This document shows, in pieces, positions 24,056 to 36,580 of a DNA stretch of 64,000 bases (position 1 is its first letter; every line of letters begins with the position of its first letter). The notes below the pieces were generated by a model. The model was not told where the DNA came from and did not search any database. It was given only the letters and a program-made list of their open reading frames with translations. This stretch comes from Maratus speciosus (taxonomy: Eukaryota; Arthropoda; Arachnida; Araneae; Salticidae), in contig OZ010792.1 of the NCBI GenBank assembly GCA_963932465.1, positions 16,695,701 through 16,759,700 of the forward strand, given 5' to 3'. A program made the position numbers and the translations under genes.

Positions 24056-24400
24056 TACTACCAAAAATGAAAAAAATCGATTAAAAAAACTCGACAGCGT
24101 TACCTCGAGAAAACTCTCACCTAATAAACGTATTTTGATTTTTTTTTTCCTGATTTCAGATGATTCTGTGACGAGTCATAGGAGTACACCGCAAAAAAAC
24201 TTTTTTTCGAAGCGCCTACGGAGATTTGCTGGCAATGGCTTATTTACCAATATTTTGCAATAAAAGTTAGGAAAATATCATTCAGATGTTGCATTATTAT
24301 ATGGAAATTGATTAAATAATATAGCATTACCTGTATTGTTTAAAAACATTTTTGAAAATATGCTTTTTTTCCACCGAATTAACCCCCCCTCCCCCCTTAA

Positions 24401-24831
24401 AAAGTGAGTAAGATGATAACAAATGAGTTAAAGTATTTTATTTATTTTTTCAATCTCATAAAAATCGGCAGTACAAAGTTTATATCTTTTTAGAGAAGTG
24501 CTATTGATTTGGAATAAAATATTCGGAAAATCCCACAACAGCTTTTTAAGAAAGAAAAAACATTACTACATGTTTCAAAACTTTCAGCATCGTTGGTTAT
24601 TTATCTTACAGAAATAAATGCTTTTAAATATTGGATTGACAATAATTTCTCAGATAAAAATTGTAGAAATAATTTTGAGCTTCCGAAAACTTATCGTACT
24701 TTTGGGTGGGGATAGATATCTGTTTTCGAATTTTCTATATATAGTAAAACAAATTATTTAAAAAAAAATAGTCAACAAAAAAGAAAAATTATAAAAAATT
24801 GTGGTATGAAATATGAGTTAAACACTTCAAA
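24401..24831. other. No recognisable feature
   Basis: AT-rich sequence; nothing supported. Confidence 0.45.
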
Positions 24832-25190
24832 ATAATGTCTTCGGGTTTATTTTTTCTCTTTATTTTAAACCCATACTTTGGATTTCTGAAGAGTTTTATT
24901 TCCGCTTTATTTCACCCAGCATTATCGTCCGTTTTACAATCGACCGTTATGAAAATAAAACTTATAATTGCGATAGACATTTTATATTGGATAAAGAAGC
25001 AAATTTAAAAGATATGTGGAAGAAAGAGTTAGTTTGAAATATATGTAATTGCATCGGTATTAAAAAAACAGAGATAGAGAGAGGGGTGCATAAAATAACT
25101 TTATTTCTTTAATATTGATTTTCATTACGGATTTAGAAGTTCAAAAAATTGGTGCATATTTTAAACGAAAATCTGGAAGTTTTTTAAATT
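24832..25190 (+). repeat. Dispersed repeat R2, copy 1
   Basis: Direct, diverged copy at 27326-27720. Landmarks ATGTCTTC, TTTCTCTTTATTTTAA, ATTGGATAAAGAA and AAAGATATGTGGAAGAAAGA recur in order, including a frame remnant (FILDKETNLKDMWKKE in copy 2). It may be a decayed element of unknown type. Confidence 0.7.
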
Positions 25191-25283
25191 TTTGAATTAT
25201 ACCTTAAATTTGCAAGAAGAAAAAAAAAGTAAGAAAGAATGAAAAGGACTTAGGACTTTGAATGAAAAGGATTAAGACTTGTA

Positions 25284-25453
25284 TTGGGTTTTCGGAAAGT
25301 CGTGACCGTTTGGGAATATCAATTCGCACAGGAAAATTCTGTCATTTAATTATTAGACAGTGATTCCTATATCTTATCTCTAATAATTACCAGGTAGGAT
25401 TTTCCAATGCGAATTGATTTTCCCAAACGGACACGACTTTTCGAACGACCCAA
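25284..25453. mobile_element. Mariner-type fold-back MITE, copy 1 (170 bp)
   Basis: TA at 25282-25283 and 25454-25455. Ends TTGGGTTTTCGGAAAGTCG and CGACTTTTCGAACGACCCAA are inverted, and the arms pair further through GTTTGGGAA and CAATTCGCA. Sister copy at 57566-57736. Confidence 0.85.
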
Positions 25454-25455
25454 TA

Positions 25456-26029
25456 AATTAATATATATAGGGTAACTCTGGGAGAGTCGCTGCATACGGC
25501 ATAGATGCCGCACCCCTCGTATTTCTTCTAATTATCGATAGATGGTCGTCAAACGCACAGTATAGGTGCGCAATGAGATTATTTTAACCAGTGAATAGCG
25601 TGAATCCCATTTCGATGTTTATTTGTAGAATTACAATCCTTAATTTAACGTAAGTGCATGATTTCACTGTCCAAACTTTTAAACACATCTTGTTTAAATA
25701 CATTTTATACACTAATTACTAAACGTATGCATGATTTCGAAGTCAAAACTAAGTGTAGTTGTTGTATAGAGTACTCTGTGTATGATTACGCCATTCCCCT
25801 TAGCGATGGCAGGAAAACTATGATGGCCGACGTCTGCACCATGCAAAATGGGATACATGCCGCAGTTTTTTTGTACGGGATGATTAAGTGTTATTAACTT
25901 TTCCTTTTCTTTTGCACAGACTAACCATGTTAGGCATGTTATCAAGTTCACTAAAACCAAATGAGAAAAAGGGGAAAGTAAGAAGTAAGAAGGGCAAAAC
26001 AGATGCTTAGTCAAGATAATATCGTGATC
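25456..26029. other. No gene; one possible element end
   Basis: TAGGGTAACTCTGGGAGAGT at about 25469 resembles the pogo-type ends seen elsewhere, but no inverted partner was found. Confidence 0.4.
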
Positions 26030-26679
26030 GATTTTCCCGATCCTGATCGATGAAGTTTGCCATTTTTCCGAGCCTGATTGACGAAATTTGTGATTTTTCT
26101 GTACCCGATCAGCGAAATTCGCAATTCTTAATGGCCTCTGACGACATTTGCAATTTTTTCGCCTCGGCAAATTGATGAAATTAGCGTTTTTTTCTCGCAA
26201 CTGACGAAACTCACGATTTTTCCGCAGCGGATCAATAAAATTTTCTATTTTTCTGCGCCATCATCAACAAAATTGATGATTTTTCCGTGCCCGATCAACG
26301 AAATTTGCAATTTTTCTGAGCCTGATTGACAAAATTCGGGATTTTCCGTCCCCGAACAATAAAATTCAGGGATTTTCCGATCCCGATCGACGCAAAAACT
26401 GGCGATTTTTCCGCGGCCGATCGACAAAATTTGCGTTTTTTTTCCGCGCCTCAGCGACAAAATTCTCGCGATTTTTCCGTGCCCGATCAACGAAAGTTCC
26501 GATTTTTCCACGTCTGATCGACAAAATTTGCGATTCTTAAATGGCTGACTAAATTTTCAACTTTTCCCGCGGCAATTGACGAAAATCACGATTTTTTTCC
26601 TGCGACCTATGGACAAAAATTGCAATTTTTTCCAGTTATAAATTGACGAAATTCGCGGGCCACAGGTTGTGCATCCCTA
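26030..26679 (+). repeat. Minisatellite array of ~31-bp units, 5'-truncated element
   Basis: About 18-20 degenerate units of the form CGATCAACGAAATTCGCG followed by ATTTTTCCGCGCC, many exactly 31 bp. The right end GGCCACAGGTTGTGCATCCCTA-type sequence (ending 26679) matches the right terminus of 30463-31944. No left terminus was found, so this copy is truncated. Open frames through the array are repeat artefacts. Confidence 0.8.
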
Positions 26680-27325
26680 AAATAAAGTTATAAAGAATTG
26701 TAAATAAATATACAGGGTGTCCGAAAAGTTTGGAAACGGTCGAATAACTCGAGATATACATATCAGATTGAAAAACGAAAAAATACGTGCTAAATATTTT
26801 TAAAAAGCTACTCAGTGATACCAAATCGAATAATAAGTTAAACCAATTGAAAAAAATCAAACAATATGACACATAAAACACATTAAAAACTTAGGTCCTG
26901 TTAAAAGGAAATCCAAATAAATTTTAGACTTTTTTCATTTTTAAGTTGCAAATATTTGTATTGCAGATTTTGTATTATGCTTATGATGAGTGTGTACAAA
27001 ATGATAAGGCACATGTAAAATACAAAAAAAAAAAAAATTAAGTGTGCGATTTATTTCGATTTAATTTGAAGGGAACCTAAGTTTAGGGTATTTAAATTAT
27101 CATATTGTTTGAATTTTGTTTCGGGAAAAAATGGCCTTTTTGGCAATTTTTTTCCCCATTCTGGCCAGAAACTTAGAGTTCTAACTTATTACGACTGCTC
27201 TTTCATCTTCACCTAACACTTCATTTATAATGGCTGTTTCAAAACAATAGATTGCACCAGTCCATCAGAAGGAAATAACTCGGTTAAGCGGGTCTCGGAT
27301 AATCGTGATTCTATGAAATATTAAA
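26680..27325. other. No gene; possible element end at 26711
   Basis: ACAGGGTGTCCGAAAAGTTT at about 26711 resembles a transposon terminus; no partner seen. Confidence 0.4.
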
Positions 27326-27554
27326 GATTATGTCTTCAGTGTTATATTTTCTCTTTATTTTAAGCTCATACTTTAGATTTCTTAAGAGCTTTATTTCCGT
27401 TCTCATTCACCCCGCATTATCGACAATTTTACAATCGAACGTTATGAAAAAAAAATCGTATAATTGCGACAGCTTCTTAATATTGGATAAAGAAACAAAT
27501 CTAAAAGATATGTGGAAGAAAGAGTTTTGTTAGAAATATATGCAGTTTCATCGC

Positions 27555-27591
<37 letters not shown>

Positions 27592-27720
27592 AGAGAGAGA
27601 AAGAGGGAAGATAAAATAACTTCATTTCTTTAATATTGATTTTCTATTCGGGTAAAGAAATTCTAAAAAATGATGCATATTTTAAAGATAAATCTGGAAG
27701 TTTTAAAATTTTTTTAATCT
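27326..27720 (+). repeat. Dispersed repeat R2, copy 2
   Basis: Copy of 24832-25190, with a 32-nt A run (about 27559-27590) where copy 1 has a short A run. Confidence 0.7.
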
Positions 27721-28337
27721 ACTTTTTTAATCGAAGAAAAGAAAGAAAAAAGAAAGAAAGCGAAGTACAATTCGGTACAAGCTATTTGGTCCAAATAAAG
27801 TAATTAGGAATTGTAAATAAATATATATTAAAGTACTAAGATCGATAAAAATGTGAAAGTGGATTTTATTACATTCATATTAATTTAAGTAGGGTAAAAA
27901 ACCCAGTAACTGACATATTAAAGATTCTTTCTCCCAAATCACTATAAAAAAATTAAATGTATTTTATACTTATTTTTCTTTTTGAAAGAATAGTAGAGAT
28001 ACGTTTAAAAATTACTGTTGAGAAAATTTTCAAAAAATATGCATTGTATTATTAAAACTTTTTTTTTTCGTTAATATGGTATTCCAATAATTGACACCAA
28101 ACACATTTAAAAAAAAACAATAACTAATACTAAGTGAACCAGTGTCTGAGACTCTACTTGCAAAGATTTAAATAAAAAGATATATTTTTATTTAAAGAAT
28201 TTATGATTAAAAGTTCTTTATTCAGAAAAAAAAATTACTTAAACCTTATTTATATATTATATCATACTAAAAGTTCATGTGTCCCTTTTTTCATGTTTTA
28301 AATTATTAGTAATGCAGATATCCCATAGCTGACATTT

Positions 28338-28911
28338 ATGAAACAATAACTGAAAAATGATATCAGGCACTGGTAGAACAACATAAATTTTAATAGTGCT
28401 GACTACATGATAAATTTAATTTATTATTATATATTTTTTAAACAGTTCAAATAATAGAATTTAACTTTCTTTAATATTACCACTAATTAACACCTCTGTC
28501 GAAAAGTGGTCAAATGAAATTACATGAACCAATATCTGGCAACACTCTATTAAGCTAAATTAAATAACTATGAACTAGAAATTACAGTCTTGGTGTATCA
28601 TAGGCATCTTTTAACTAATTTCTAATGAAACAATAACTGAAAAATGATGTCAGGCACTGGTAGAACAACTTAAATTTTAATAGTGCTGACTACAAGATAA
28701 ATTTAATTTATTATTATATATTTTTTAAACAATTCAAATAATAGAATTTAACTTTCTTTAATATTACCACTAATTAACACCTCTGTCGAAGAGTGGTCAA
28801 ATAAAATTACATGAACCAATATCTGGCAACACTCTATTAAGCTAAATTAAATAACTATGAACTAGAAATTACAGTCTTGGTGTATCATAAGCATCTTTTA
28901 ATTAATTTCTA
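28338..28911 (+). repeat. 287-bp tandem duplication
   Basis: Units 28338-28624 and 28625-28911 are direct and adjacent, differing at about eight positions by eye. Both start ATGAAACAATAACTG and end TTAATTTCTA-like. A recent local duplication. Confidence 0.9.
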
Positions 28912-29262
28912 CAAATATAACTTTAATCTTCCTACCCTGAATGAGTCTAATCGACCCATTTCTATAATTCATTTCATTCGATTCGAATCAATTTTTTTTT
29001 TTCTTTTTTGTAAAATAAGATAAATAAAACACACAGAAAACTAACATAAATAAATACATTAAATAGTTTTCAAAGAAAATTCTGGAGTGAAATGTTTCTA
29101 TTTAAGGTTCGGTAAAATTTCAACAGGGAGGAAGGTTAAGAAAAAGTTTATGATGGTTGCATTACAAGCAGTTTTAAAAAAGCACTACCTTAATTTTAGA
29201 AATAAGATGGATGTCTCAAAATGACACCTTTTGTGTTCTCGAAAGTTACTTCTTCATTGAAT

Positions 29263-29837
29263 AATGGTGTTATCAATAAAGAGGAGAACACATATAGTGT
29301 AGATCCTAGCACTTGCGACTGAAGTAACTGAAGAGGTTGTCACAAGATGGCGGCTGAACTTTTACATCGGTTCAACAGTTTCTAATTACCATCGAAGCAA
29401 ACTTCCACCTGTAGATTTTGAACAGAAAATTTCACTTTATTTAGCAGCTTATTCAAGCAAAATTTCTTTTACAAATATAGTAAAAACTTCTATTTGTTTT
29501 TGCTGGGGGGGGAGGGGGTGTCCAGGGTATTATAATCTCTTTCACTAACACTGATAGGAGGTTGTTTAGATTGTCACAATAGGGCGGAAACGCAGAGCCT
29601 GACGACCGCTGAAGTAAACTTCCACCAGTAAAAATAAATATCCGTTTTTGATCATATTAGTGACTGAAATTCTGAAATAATAATTCTTAATAATTTTCTT
29701 TAAATAAGAAAAGAATTTCTATTTAGATTTACTGGTAAAAGTTTGCCCCGGCAGTAATCAGCCATTGTGAAACCGGTTACAATTGAAGCTTCACCATTTT
29801 GAGGATATGACAATTTCACTTTATTCATACTTCCATG
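29263..29837. mobile_element. MITE-C, copy 1, perfect 8-bp TSD
   Basis: CATTGAAT flanks it (29255-29262, 29838-29845). Inverted ends AATGGTGTTATCAATAAAG and CTTTATTCATACTTCCATG. The interior carries CACAAGATGGCGGC and TTCCACCAGTAAAAATA, also seen at 47222-48545. It is nested inside the pogo-type element. Confidence 0.85.
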
Positions 29838-30462
29838 CATTGAATTTGCTCTTACCCTGCTAGTGATGAATAAATGGAATCCAAATTAAATAGAAATGTG
29901 TAAGTTACCACTAGGTGACATTACTTTGCAGAATTTTACATTAAAATGCTTATTTGGGTTAGATTTTGGCTGACGTGTCAGTTAATGGCTAGGTGTTACT
30001 AACCGGGGTTTTCACCCTATATCTTAGAAAAATAATTGTATAACAACACATGCAGCTGGATATCACATTTGCTTATACATAACTAAAATAATTTTTTGTG
30101 ATAGGAGATTTCTACAAATGTTTAGTATAATTCAGAGCAACTGAGGATTTAATAAAACGGTTTACATTATTTATGATCATCAAATAATATCAATGAGATC
30201 GAAATCATTCATTCGAAAACAGTATCATTGTTCTTTAAGCCCTTAACCCTTAAATGCGCGATTTTTTATTTTGTTTCGAAAAAATTATATATGATTCTCT
30301 GAAAGGTTTATTACAGAGGAAAAATAATGAAAAATATCAGAGCTTCATTTTTCCTATAATACGTCATTCTTTACTTCTGTTGCACATCTGCAATACAAGT
30401 AAAAACTGCTATCGTGTGGCTGTTTTACGCAAAAATATTGCAAATTAGTAAATACTTTAAGG

Positions 30463-31944
30463 TAGGGGTGCACAACCTTTTTGAGAGAAGGGCCACTTTC
30501 AAAAATATTTGGGTTGTCGAGGGCCACATCAGTAACAAAGACAGAATTCTATATCGGGGAGGTTTGGGGGGGGGGGGTAATAACTCTTTATTTTTGATAA
30601 ATAATGATTTTTGTATATAAAAAAATAAATAAATAGAAATAATTCATTGTATGCAGGGTTTCTTCACATCTGTATGAACAACCATACAACTCTTTAGGAA
30701 GACTAACTATTCCTTCTTGATAAATGGAAAATTTTGACAAAACTCACGATTTTTTTTCCATGAGCGATTGATAAATTTCGTTATATTTTTGCGACCAAAT
30801 GACAAAATTTGTAATTTTTTCCATCAATTGAAGAAAATCGTGATTTTATTTTTACCGCGACAGAGTGACAAAATTCGCGATTTTTTTCTCGCGATAAATT
30901 GAAGAAACTCGCGATTTTCCCGCAGCCAATCAACGAAACGTGAGATTTTTCTGCGCTTGATTGGCGAAATTCGCGCTTTTTCCGCCCCCGATCATGAAAA
31001 TTCTTCATTTTTAACTGACTGGCGAAATTTATGATTTTTTCCCGCGGAAAATTGACGAAATTTGCGATTTCTTCTCGCGATAAACTGACGAAACTCGTGA
31101 TTTCTCCGCACTCGATCAACGTAATTCGAGATTTTTCCACGCTCGCTCAGTGAACTTTGCAATTTTCCGCGCCCGATCAACGAAATTTGCAATTTTCCAG
31201 CACCTCATTGAAATAATTCGCGATTTTTTTTTGGGCCCGATTAACGAAATTTGATATTTTTCCGCACCGAATTAACAAAATTTGCGATTTTTCCGCGCCT
31301 GATTAACGGAATTCGAGATTCTTAATCGACTCTGACGAAATTTTTAATTTTTCTCGTTGCAAATTGACGAAATTCGAGATTTTTTTTCTTGATAAACAGA
31401 CGAAACTCACTATTTTTCATCAGGTGATCAACGAAATTTGAGATTTTTTCGCACATGATCGACAAAATTCGCGATTTTTCCGAACCCGATCAACAAAATT
31501 CGTGATTCTTAACTGACTGACGAAATTTGTAATTTTTTCACGCGATAAACTGACGAAACTCGCAAATTTTCCGCAGTCGATCAACGAAATTTAGGAATTT
31601 TTCAACACCTCATCAATAAAATTCGCGATTTTTCTGGGCCCGTTTAACAAAATTTGAGCTTTTTATGCGCCGAATCCACAAAAATTCGTGATTTTTCCGC
31701 ACTCGATCAACGAAATCCACGGCAAATTGACGAAATTAGCGATTTTTCTCCCGATAAACGGACAAAACTTGCGATTTTTCCGAACCCGATCAACGAAATT
31801 TTCACTTTTTTCCACCGAAAAATCCGAAATTCCGGATTTTTTCCTGCGACATATGGATAAAAATTGCGATTATCTTCCCCAGTTATAAATTAACGGAGTT
31901 CGCGGGCCACTTTTGGCCCGCGGGCCACAGGTTGTGCATCCCTA
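30463..31944. mobile_element. hAT-type element whose interior is a ~31-bp minisatellite
   Basis: A perfect 8-bp TSD, CTTTAAGG, at 30455-30462 and 31945-31952. Inverted ends TAGGGGTGCACAACCT and AGGTTGTGCATCCCTA resemble common hAT termini, and both continue into GGGCCAC text. From about 30730 to 31890 the interior is roughly 35 degenerate units (CGATCAACGAAATTCGCG then ATTTTTCCGCGCC). No transposase frame; the short open frames are array artefacts. It landed at the edge of the TTAA element 31951-32950. Confidence 0.85.
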
Positions 31945-31950
31945 CTTTAA

Positions 31951-32950
31951 GGGGACGGTGGAGTTTAAAATCCTTAAAAATATTTTTTTTATTATTTTTG
32001 TAAATTTCAACTTAAATGTTATTCAAGGGTACATTATATGCATTATAACATGCATTTATCCCAAAAAAATTTTAAAAAAAAATTTGTTTTTGAGAAAAAA
32101 ATGGAATTTTAAGCGTCGTGTTAGAAATCTTCGAAATGCCCCATGCGTCTTCCATATCAATGAAGATCCCCAATATTTTTTATAAAAGTTTGGTTTATAT
32201 ATAGAAATAAAATAGAGCATCGAATTTTACATTTTTGAATTTAAAGGTTAAAAAAAAAGTTGAAAAAAATTGAAATTTTTTCGAAAAAATTTCAAAATTT
32301 CAAATTTTTTCAAATTTTTTTTTTATTTTTTGTAAATTTCATCTTAAATATTATTCAAGGGTACATTATATGCATTATGGCATGCATTTATCACAAAAAA
32401 AGATTTAAAAAAAATTATTTTTGACAAAAAAATGGAATTTTACGCGTCGTCTTAGAAATCTTCGAAGTGCCCCCTGCGCGTTCCATATCAATGAAAAACT
32501 CCAATATTTTTTTATAAAAGTTTGATTTATATATAGAAATGAAATAGAGCATCGAATTTTATATATTTGAATTTTAAGGTTAAAAAAAAATTTTTTTGAA
32601 AAATTTTGAAACTTTTTCGAAATTTTTTTTAAATTTTGAATTTTTTTTTTTTTTACCTTTGAATTCAAATATATAAAATTCGATGCTTGATTTTATTTAT
32701 ATATATAAACCAAACTTTTATAAAAAATATTGGGGATTTTCATTGATATTGAAGACGCATAGGGCATTTCGAAGATTTCTAAGACGACGCGTATAAAATT
32801 CCATTTTTTTCTCAAAAATAATTTTTTTTTTTAATTTTTTTGTGATAAATGCATGCCGTAATGTATATAATGTACCCTTGAATAATATTTAAGTTGAAAT
32901 TTACAAAAATAAAAAAATTATTTTTAAGGATTTTAAGCTCCACCGTCCCC
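31951..32950. mobile_element. TTAA-flanked fold-back element, 1000 bp
   Basis: TTAA at 31947-31950 and 32951-32954. Termini GGGGACGGTGGAG and CTCCACCGTCCCC are inverted. The left arm (to about 32270) is repeated directly at about 32330-32600 and again inverted at about 32640-32950; landmarks are TCAAGGGTACATTATATGCA, GCGTCGTNTTAGAAATCTTC and AGAGCATCGAATTTTA. So there are three copies of one ~300-bp module. No coding frame. Confidence 0.85.
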
Positions 32951-34900
32951 TTAATAAGTATGTCTCCAAATACCTTATTTTATGTAATTATTTATTTTAT
33001 AAAATTTAACCTTTAAGACTTTAATTCCCACAATAGAATACGTTCTAGAAATTACGTATTTCAAAAAATCTGACTTCAAACCAGGTAGTTTTAATAGTTA
33101 ATTTCGCTTTATTTAAATACGGAATGTCTATTTCTTAATCGAATATTGCTAATTTAATTTTCTGGTGTGAATTTGGTATATGCGAATAAAAAAAATCTAT
33201 TAAATTCAAAACAGTGTTCTTTGCATATATGCAAAACTGCGCACTAAAGGGTTAATTCTCGCTCCCGTGATATTCACGGGCTGTGTCTTTAATTCAGATT
33301 GTTTGATCCACACCAGTTTTATAAAATAGTGTAATTGGCTTTATTATGGTATCATTTTACCTGTTATTAACCCTTTGCTCTCGAGAGGTGTCTCTCGTAA
33401 ATCGGGACGCCAAATGCTTTGGACACCGCTAATATCTTACAGTTTATTTTGTCATCTTCATTCACAGATTATTCGGCCATTAGGTAAGGCGAAAAAATTA
33501 GTCTAAAATACTAATGTCCAGAGCATTTGGAGTACTCATTTACGCGGGACACTAGTGGTCAGTGAGAATCCAAAGCGATATAAGTAAGCGTCCTATCTTA
33601 AATGGGAGAAGTAACCGCAAGATTAAAAGCGAGGTCACATCAATCAAGGTCATGCGCCACGTAGCGGATGGAGTATGAACTACTGGTAGATACCTAACTG
33701 TTTTCTTACTCACACCACTAAAATTGTAAAGTTTTTTTTCACCGTGATTAATAACTGAAGTGCCTCTGATAAGGCGAAGAAAACTTCGTGGTGTCAAGTG
33801 CAGCTGGATGCCCCTTTCGCTACGCCATTATTTTGCAATAAATGTGGCAAACAAAATTCATTTCCATGAGTGACTAAAGATTTAGAAAATGCGCGCCACA
33901 CCAAGGTTCTTCTACATAAGGTTGTTCCATTTGAAGGATAGCCAATCAGAGCAGAGCAGGACTGTTACGTCATGTGGCGGACAAGATCGGAGATCAACTA
34001 GCCTTGAGAAAGTAAATGGATGCGTAAAAGAACGGAATTTGAAGTAAATAAATTTTTAAAAAACAGATCTTCGAAAGTAAATTGAACGAGATCATTTTCC
34101 TTAAAATAATTTGTTCAAACACTGATTGGAGTTAATTAAATATAAATTATATAACTGTTAAATAATATCGCGATACTCTTGTTCAAACATTTATTGGAGT
34201 TAATTAAACATAAAATAGATAATTGTTAAATAATATCACGATACGTTTGTTTACATTCAAATACTTGAGTAAATTCGCGAGAAAAATTAAATTTTTAATG
34301 CGTAAAAGTACAAATGAAAACTTTTAAACTATTGCAAAATAAAATGAATTGTATGAATATGATGACACAATAGTAGTAATAAAATCACTAGAACTATCAA
34401 ACAGAATAAATTAAACAAAAGTCACGCATTAAAACTTTTAACAATAATGCATTGTCCGATTACTAGATATAAGTTTTCAAAAAATTTCGTATATCACTAT
34501 GCTTACTCAGGATCAAAATAATAAAAAAATATTAATCTATAATTAAACTAATTCTATTATGAAAAAAAATATGTACTATACATATTTTTATATTATGATA
34601 TACAAATAGCAATATCGTTATTTCATATATACAAAATTTCAGCAAAAACTGAAAAATTTAAAACAACTTCAGTTCTAAAATTTCCATATTATCTTATAAA
34701 ACACATCGAATATAACATTTCTCCATACAAATAAGAAACAATAGAAAGAAAATTTATGGAGATATACAGATTTAACAATGAATTAACATTTTCAAAAAAT
34801 AGAAAGGAAAAAAAAATGTAAGAACCATTATCATACTTTCAATAAATCAATACGTGACTAATACTTTTTACACACGATTTCAGGTAGCAAAATCATTGAT

Positions 34901-35282
34901 CCTCATTAATAAGCAAAATTCATTTTTTAAATTCATTAGTTTCAAATGCACATCAATATGATTCAAATATTTGTAACAAAATATATACACAGGGCTTAGT
35001 TAAAAAAAAAAAAAAAAAAACTACCAGAGTTCTAATATTTTGCAGTAATAACAACTAAGTGTATAACAACCCCTTCCCTTCACACATACATGCATATTTA
35101 TATTTCATACATTATTTACTAATTTTAAAGCAATTTCGTCTTCCTCAAAAAGAAATTAAATGTATATATATATATATATAATATATATTTTGACATATCT
35201 TTAGGCAAATGATAGAAAGGAAAAAAAGGAAGGGGTTGTTATACACTTAGTTGTTATTACTGCAAAATATTAAAACTCTGGT

Positions 35283-35320
<38 letters not shown>

Positions 35321-35418
35321 TAATCCTTGTGTATATATTTTGTTACAAATATTTGAATCATATTGATGTGCATTTGAAACTAATGAATTTAAAAATTGAA
35401 TTTTGCTTATTAATGAGG
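34901..35418. repeat. Inverted repeat, arms about 180 bp, loop about 146 bp
   Basis: CCTCATTAATAAGCAAAATT at 34901 pairs with the complement ending at 35418. The arms continue through GTTACAAATATTTGAATC, an A-run/T-run pair and ACCAGAGTT to ACAACCCCTTCCCTT (about 35066-35080) and its partner at 35227. The loop contains (AT)n near 35165-35180. Confidence 0.85.
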
Positions 35419-36179
35419 CAAATTTATAATATAGGCAAATGTGTAATAAATTCTAATAAATGACCAGAGCAAAAACATTAAATGGTGTGGGGAATTTTCA
35501 GAAAATCCTACTCGTCGCGGACTTGACATTGGTGCGCAGTATTTATAAACTGCGGTCTGTTCTGACTAATACTTAAATATTCACTAAAAATAAAGAAGTA
35601 CTGGAGCAGCACTTCTCTGTCGGAGCAAATTAAGAACCACGTGGAGCTAGAAAGTTTATCAGTGAGAATATTTTAAAAACACAAACAAAAAGCAGCGAGT
35701 AAAAACAGCAGAAACCGTTGCGACTAATTCTGACATTCCTCATCGCCGTTCTGAAATCATTAAAAAAAAAACGCTGCACATGACATACTATGAACGACAT
35801 ATTTGTAAGTGCTTTGGTAGGAAAGAACGCAAAAGATTGGAGATGGGAGGGAAAGAAAAATAAAATTTAGGCATTGATTTTTTAGAAAAACTATTTTCGC
35901 TGAAATCCAGAATGAGCGCAAATGAATTCAGACTAATATTTAAATTTCTTCTAAAAATAAAGAAGTAGCGAAGCTGAGTTCCGGCGCAAATTAATCATTG
36001 CTTATACGTTATAAACTCAGCGTCAACCCTACATTAATTTTCATCTTAATTTCCTTCTTCATTTTATTAATCAGAGTAACTCGAACATAGTATTTAATAT
36101 AGTAAATATTATCGTTATTCTTTTTGCGAATCGCCGGGTCAGCTACAAACGAAATGCATGTCACTGCATCAGCAGCAAA

Positions 36180-36580
36180 TGCACAACAGAACTACGAAAA
36201 ATCGTTATCACAGCGCCCCCTTCCAAGGTGCATATCCATTTTCAACTGGGACTTGGCGTCAATAGTCAAAATCATATGTATGAAGTTTGGTTCAAACCTA
36301 TGCTTTCCAATGAAACAATAATAAAAATGGCACAAAAATCGCTATTACAGCATCCCCTCCCGGCGGTATATCCCCAAATTCAACCTGGACCTGCTGGCCA
36401 TAGTCAAAAATATACATATGAAATTTTGTTCAATTCTATGCCTAACTTCATACACTTTTCGATGATAGAATATTGCAAATGGCACAATAATCGCTACTAC
36501 AGCACCATCACATCAAAACATTTATATGAAATTTGGATCAATTCTATGCATAACGTCGTATACTTTCCGATGATATAATG
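36180..36580 (+). repeat. Diverged tandem units of about 150 bp
   Basis: Motifs ATCGNTATNACAGC, CATATGNATGAAATTTGG and TTCAATTCTATGC recur in the same order three times. A 116-codon frame at 36228-36578 crosses the units and is itself internally repetitive. The downstream GGAAGTCGAACAAAATTTCG (about 36670) may be the tail of a dispersed element; the family is not identified. Confidence 0.6.

Larger units (their letters stand above)
22189..24396. mobile_element. TTAA-flanked fold-back element split by a pogo-type insertion
   Basis: TTAA at 22185-22188 and 24397-24400. G-rich terminal inverted repeats lead into AATTCGGTG and AAAGCATATTTTCAAAAA. Arms of about 310-330 bp (to about 22515 and from about 24085) are reverse complements, with landmarks GATACAGGTAATGCT, CAAAATATTGG and GATTTTTTTG-type text. 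Without the inserted 1469-bp element it would be about 0.74 kb. Confidence 0.7.
27893..30017. mobile_element. Pogo-type non-autonomous element, 2.1 kb
   Basis: TA at 27891-27892 and 30018-30019. Inverted ends GGGTAAAAAACCCAGTAACT and, on the reverse strand, GGGTGAAAACCCCGGTTAGT. Variants of the end motif (GTAACTGACA, CAATAATTGACA, CATAGCTGACA) recur inside. It holds a 287-bp tandem duplication and a nested MITE-C. No transposase frame. Confidence 0.75.
30247..33251. mobile_element. TTAA-flanked MITE-M, copy 1, split by two nested elements
   Basis: TTAA at 30243-30246 and 33252-33255. Ends CCCTTAAATGCGCGATTTTT and CTGCGCACTAAAGGG. The paralogue at 49042-49722 (inverted) has an empty site at the position where 31951-32950 is inserted here: one TTAA in AAATATTTTAAGAAGTATG against two TTAA copies here. 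The right TTAA is shared with the next element (33256-37926). Confidence 0.8.

Noticed and set aside
26245..31860. Open frames of 63-162 codons on both strands in the arrays
   Set aside because: The translations are repetitive (FRQ, EKS, NFR) and appear on both strands because 31-bp units cycle through frames. No protein is implied.
26030..31890. CRISPR-like regular repeats
   Set aside because: The units are degenerate and contiguous, without unique spacers, and the sequence is eukaryotic transposon DNA. They are minisatellite units.
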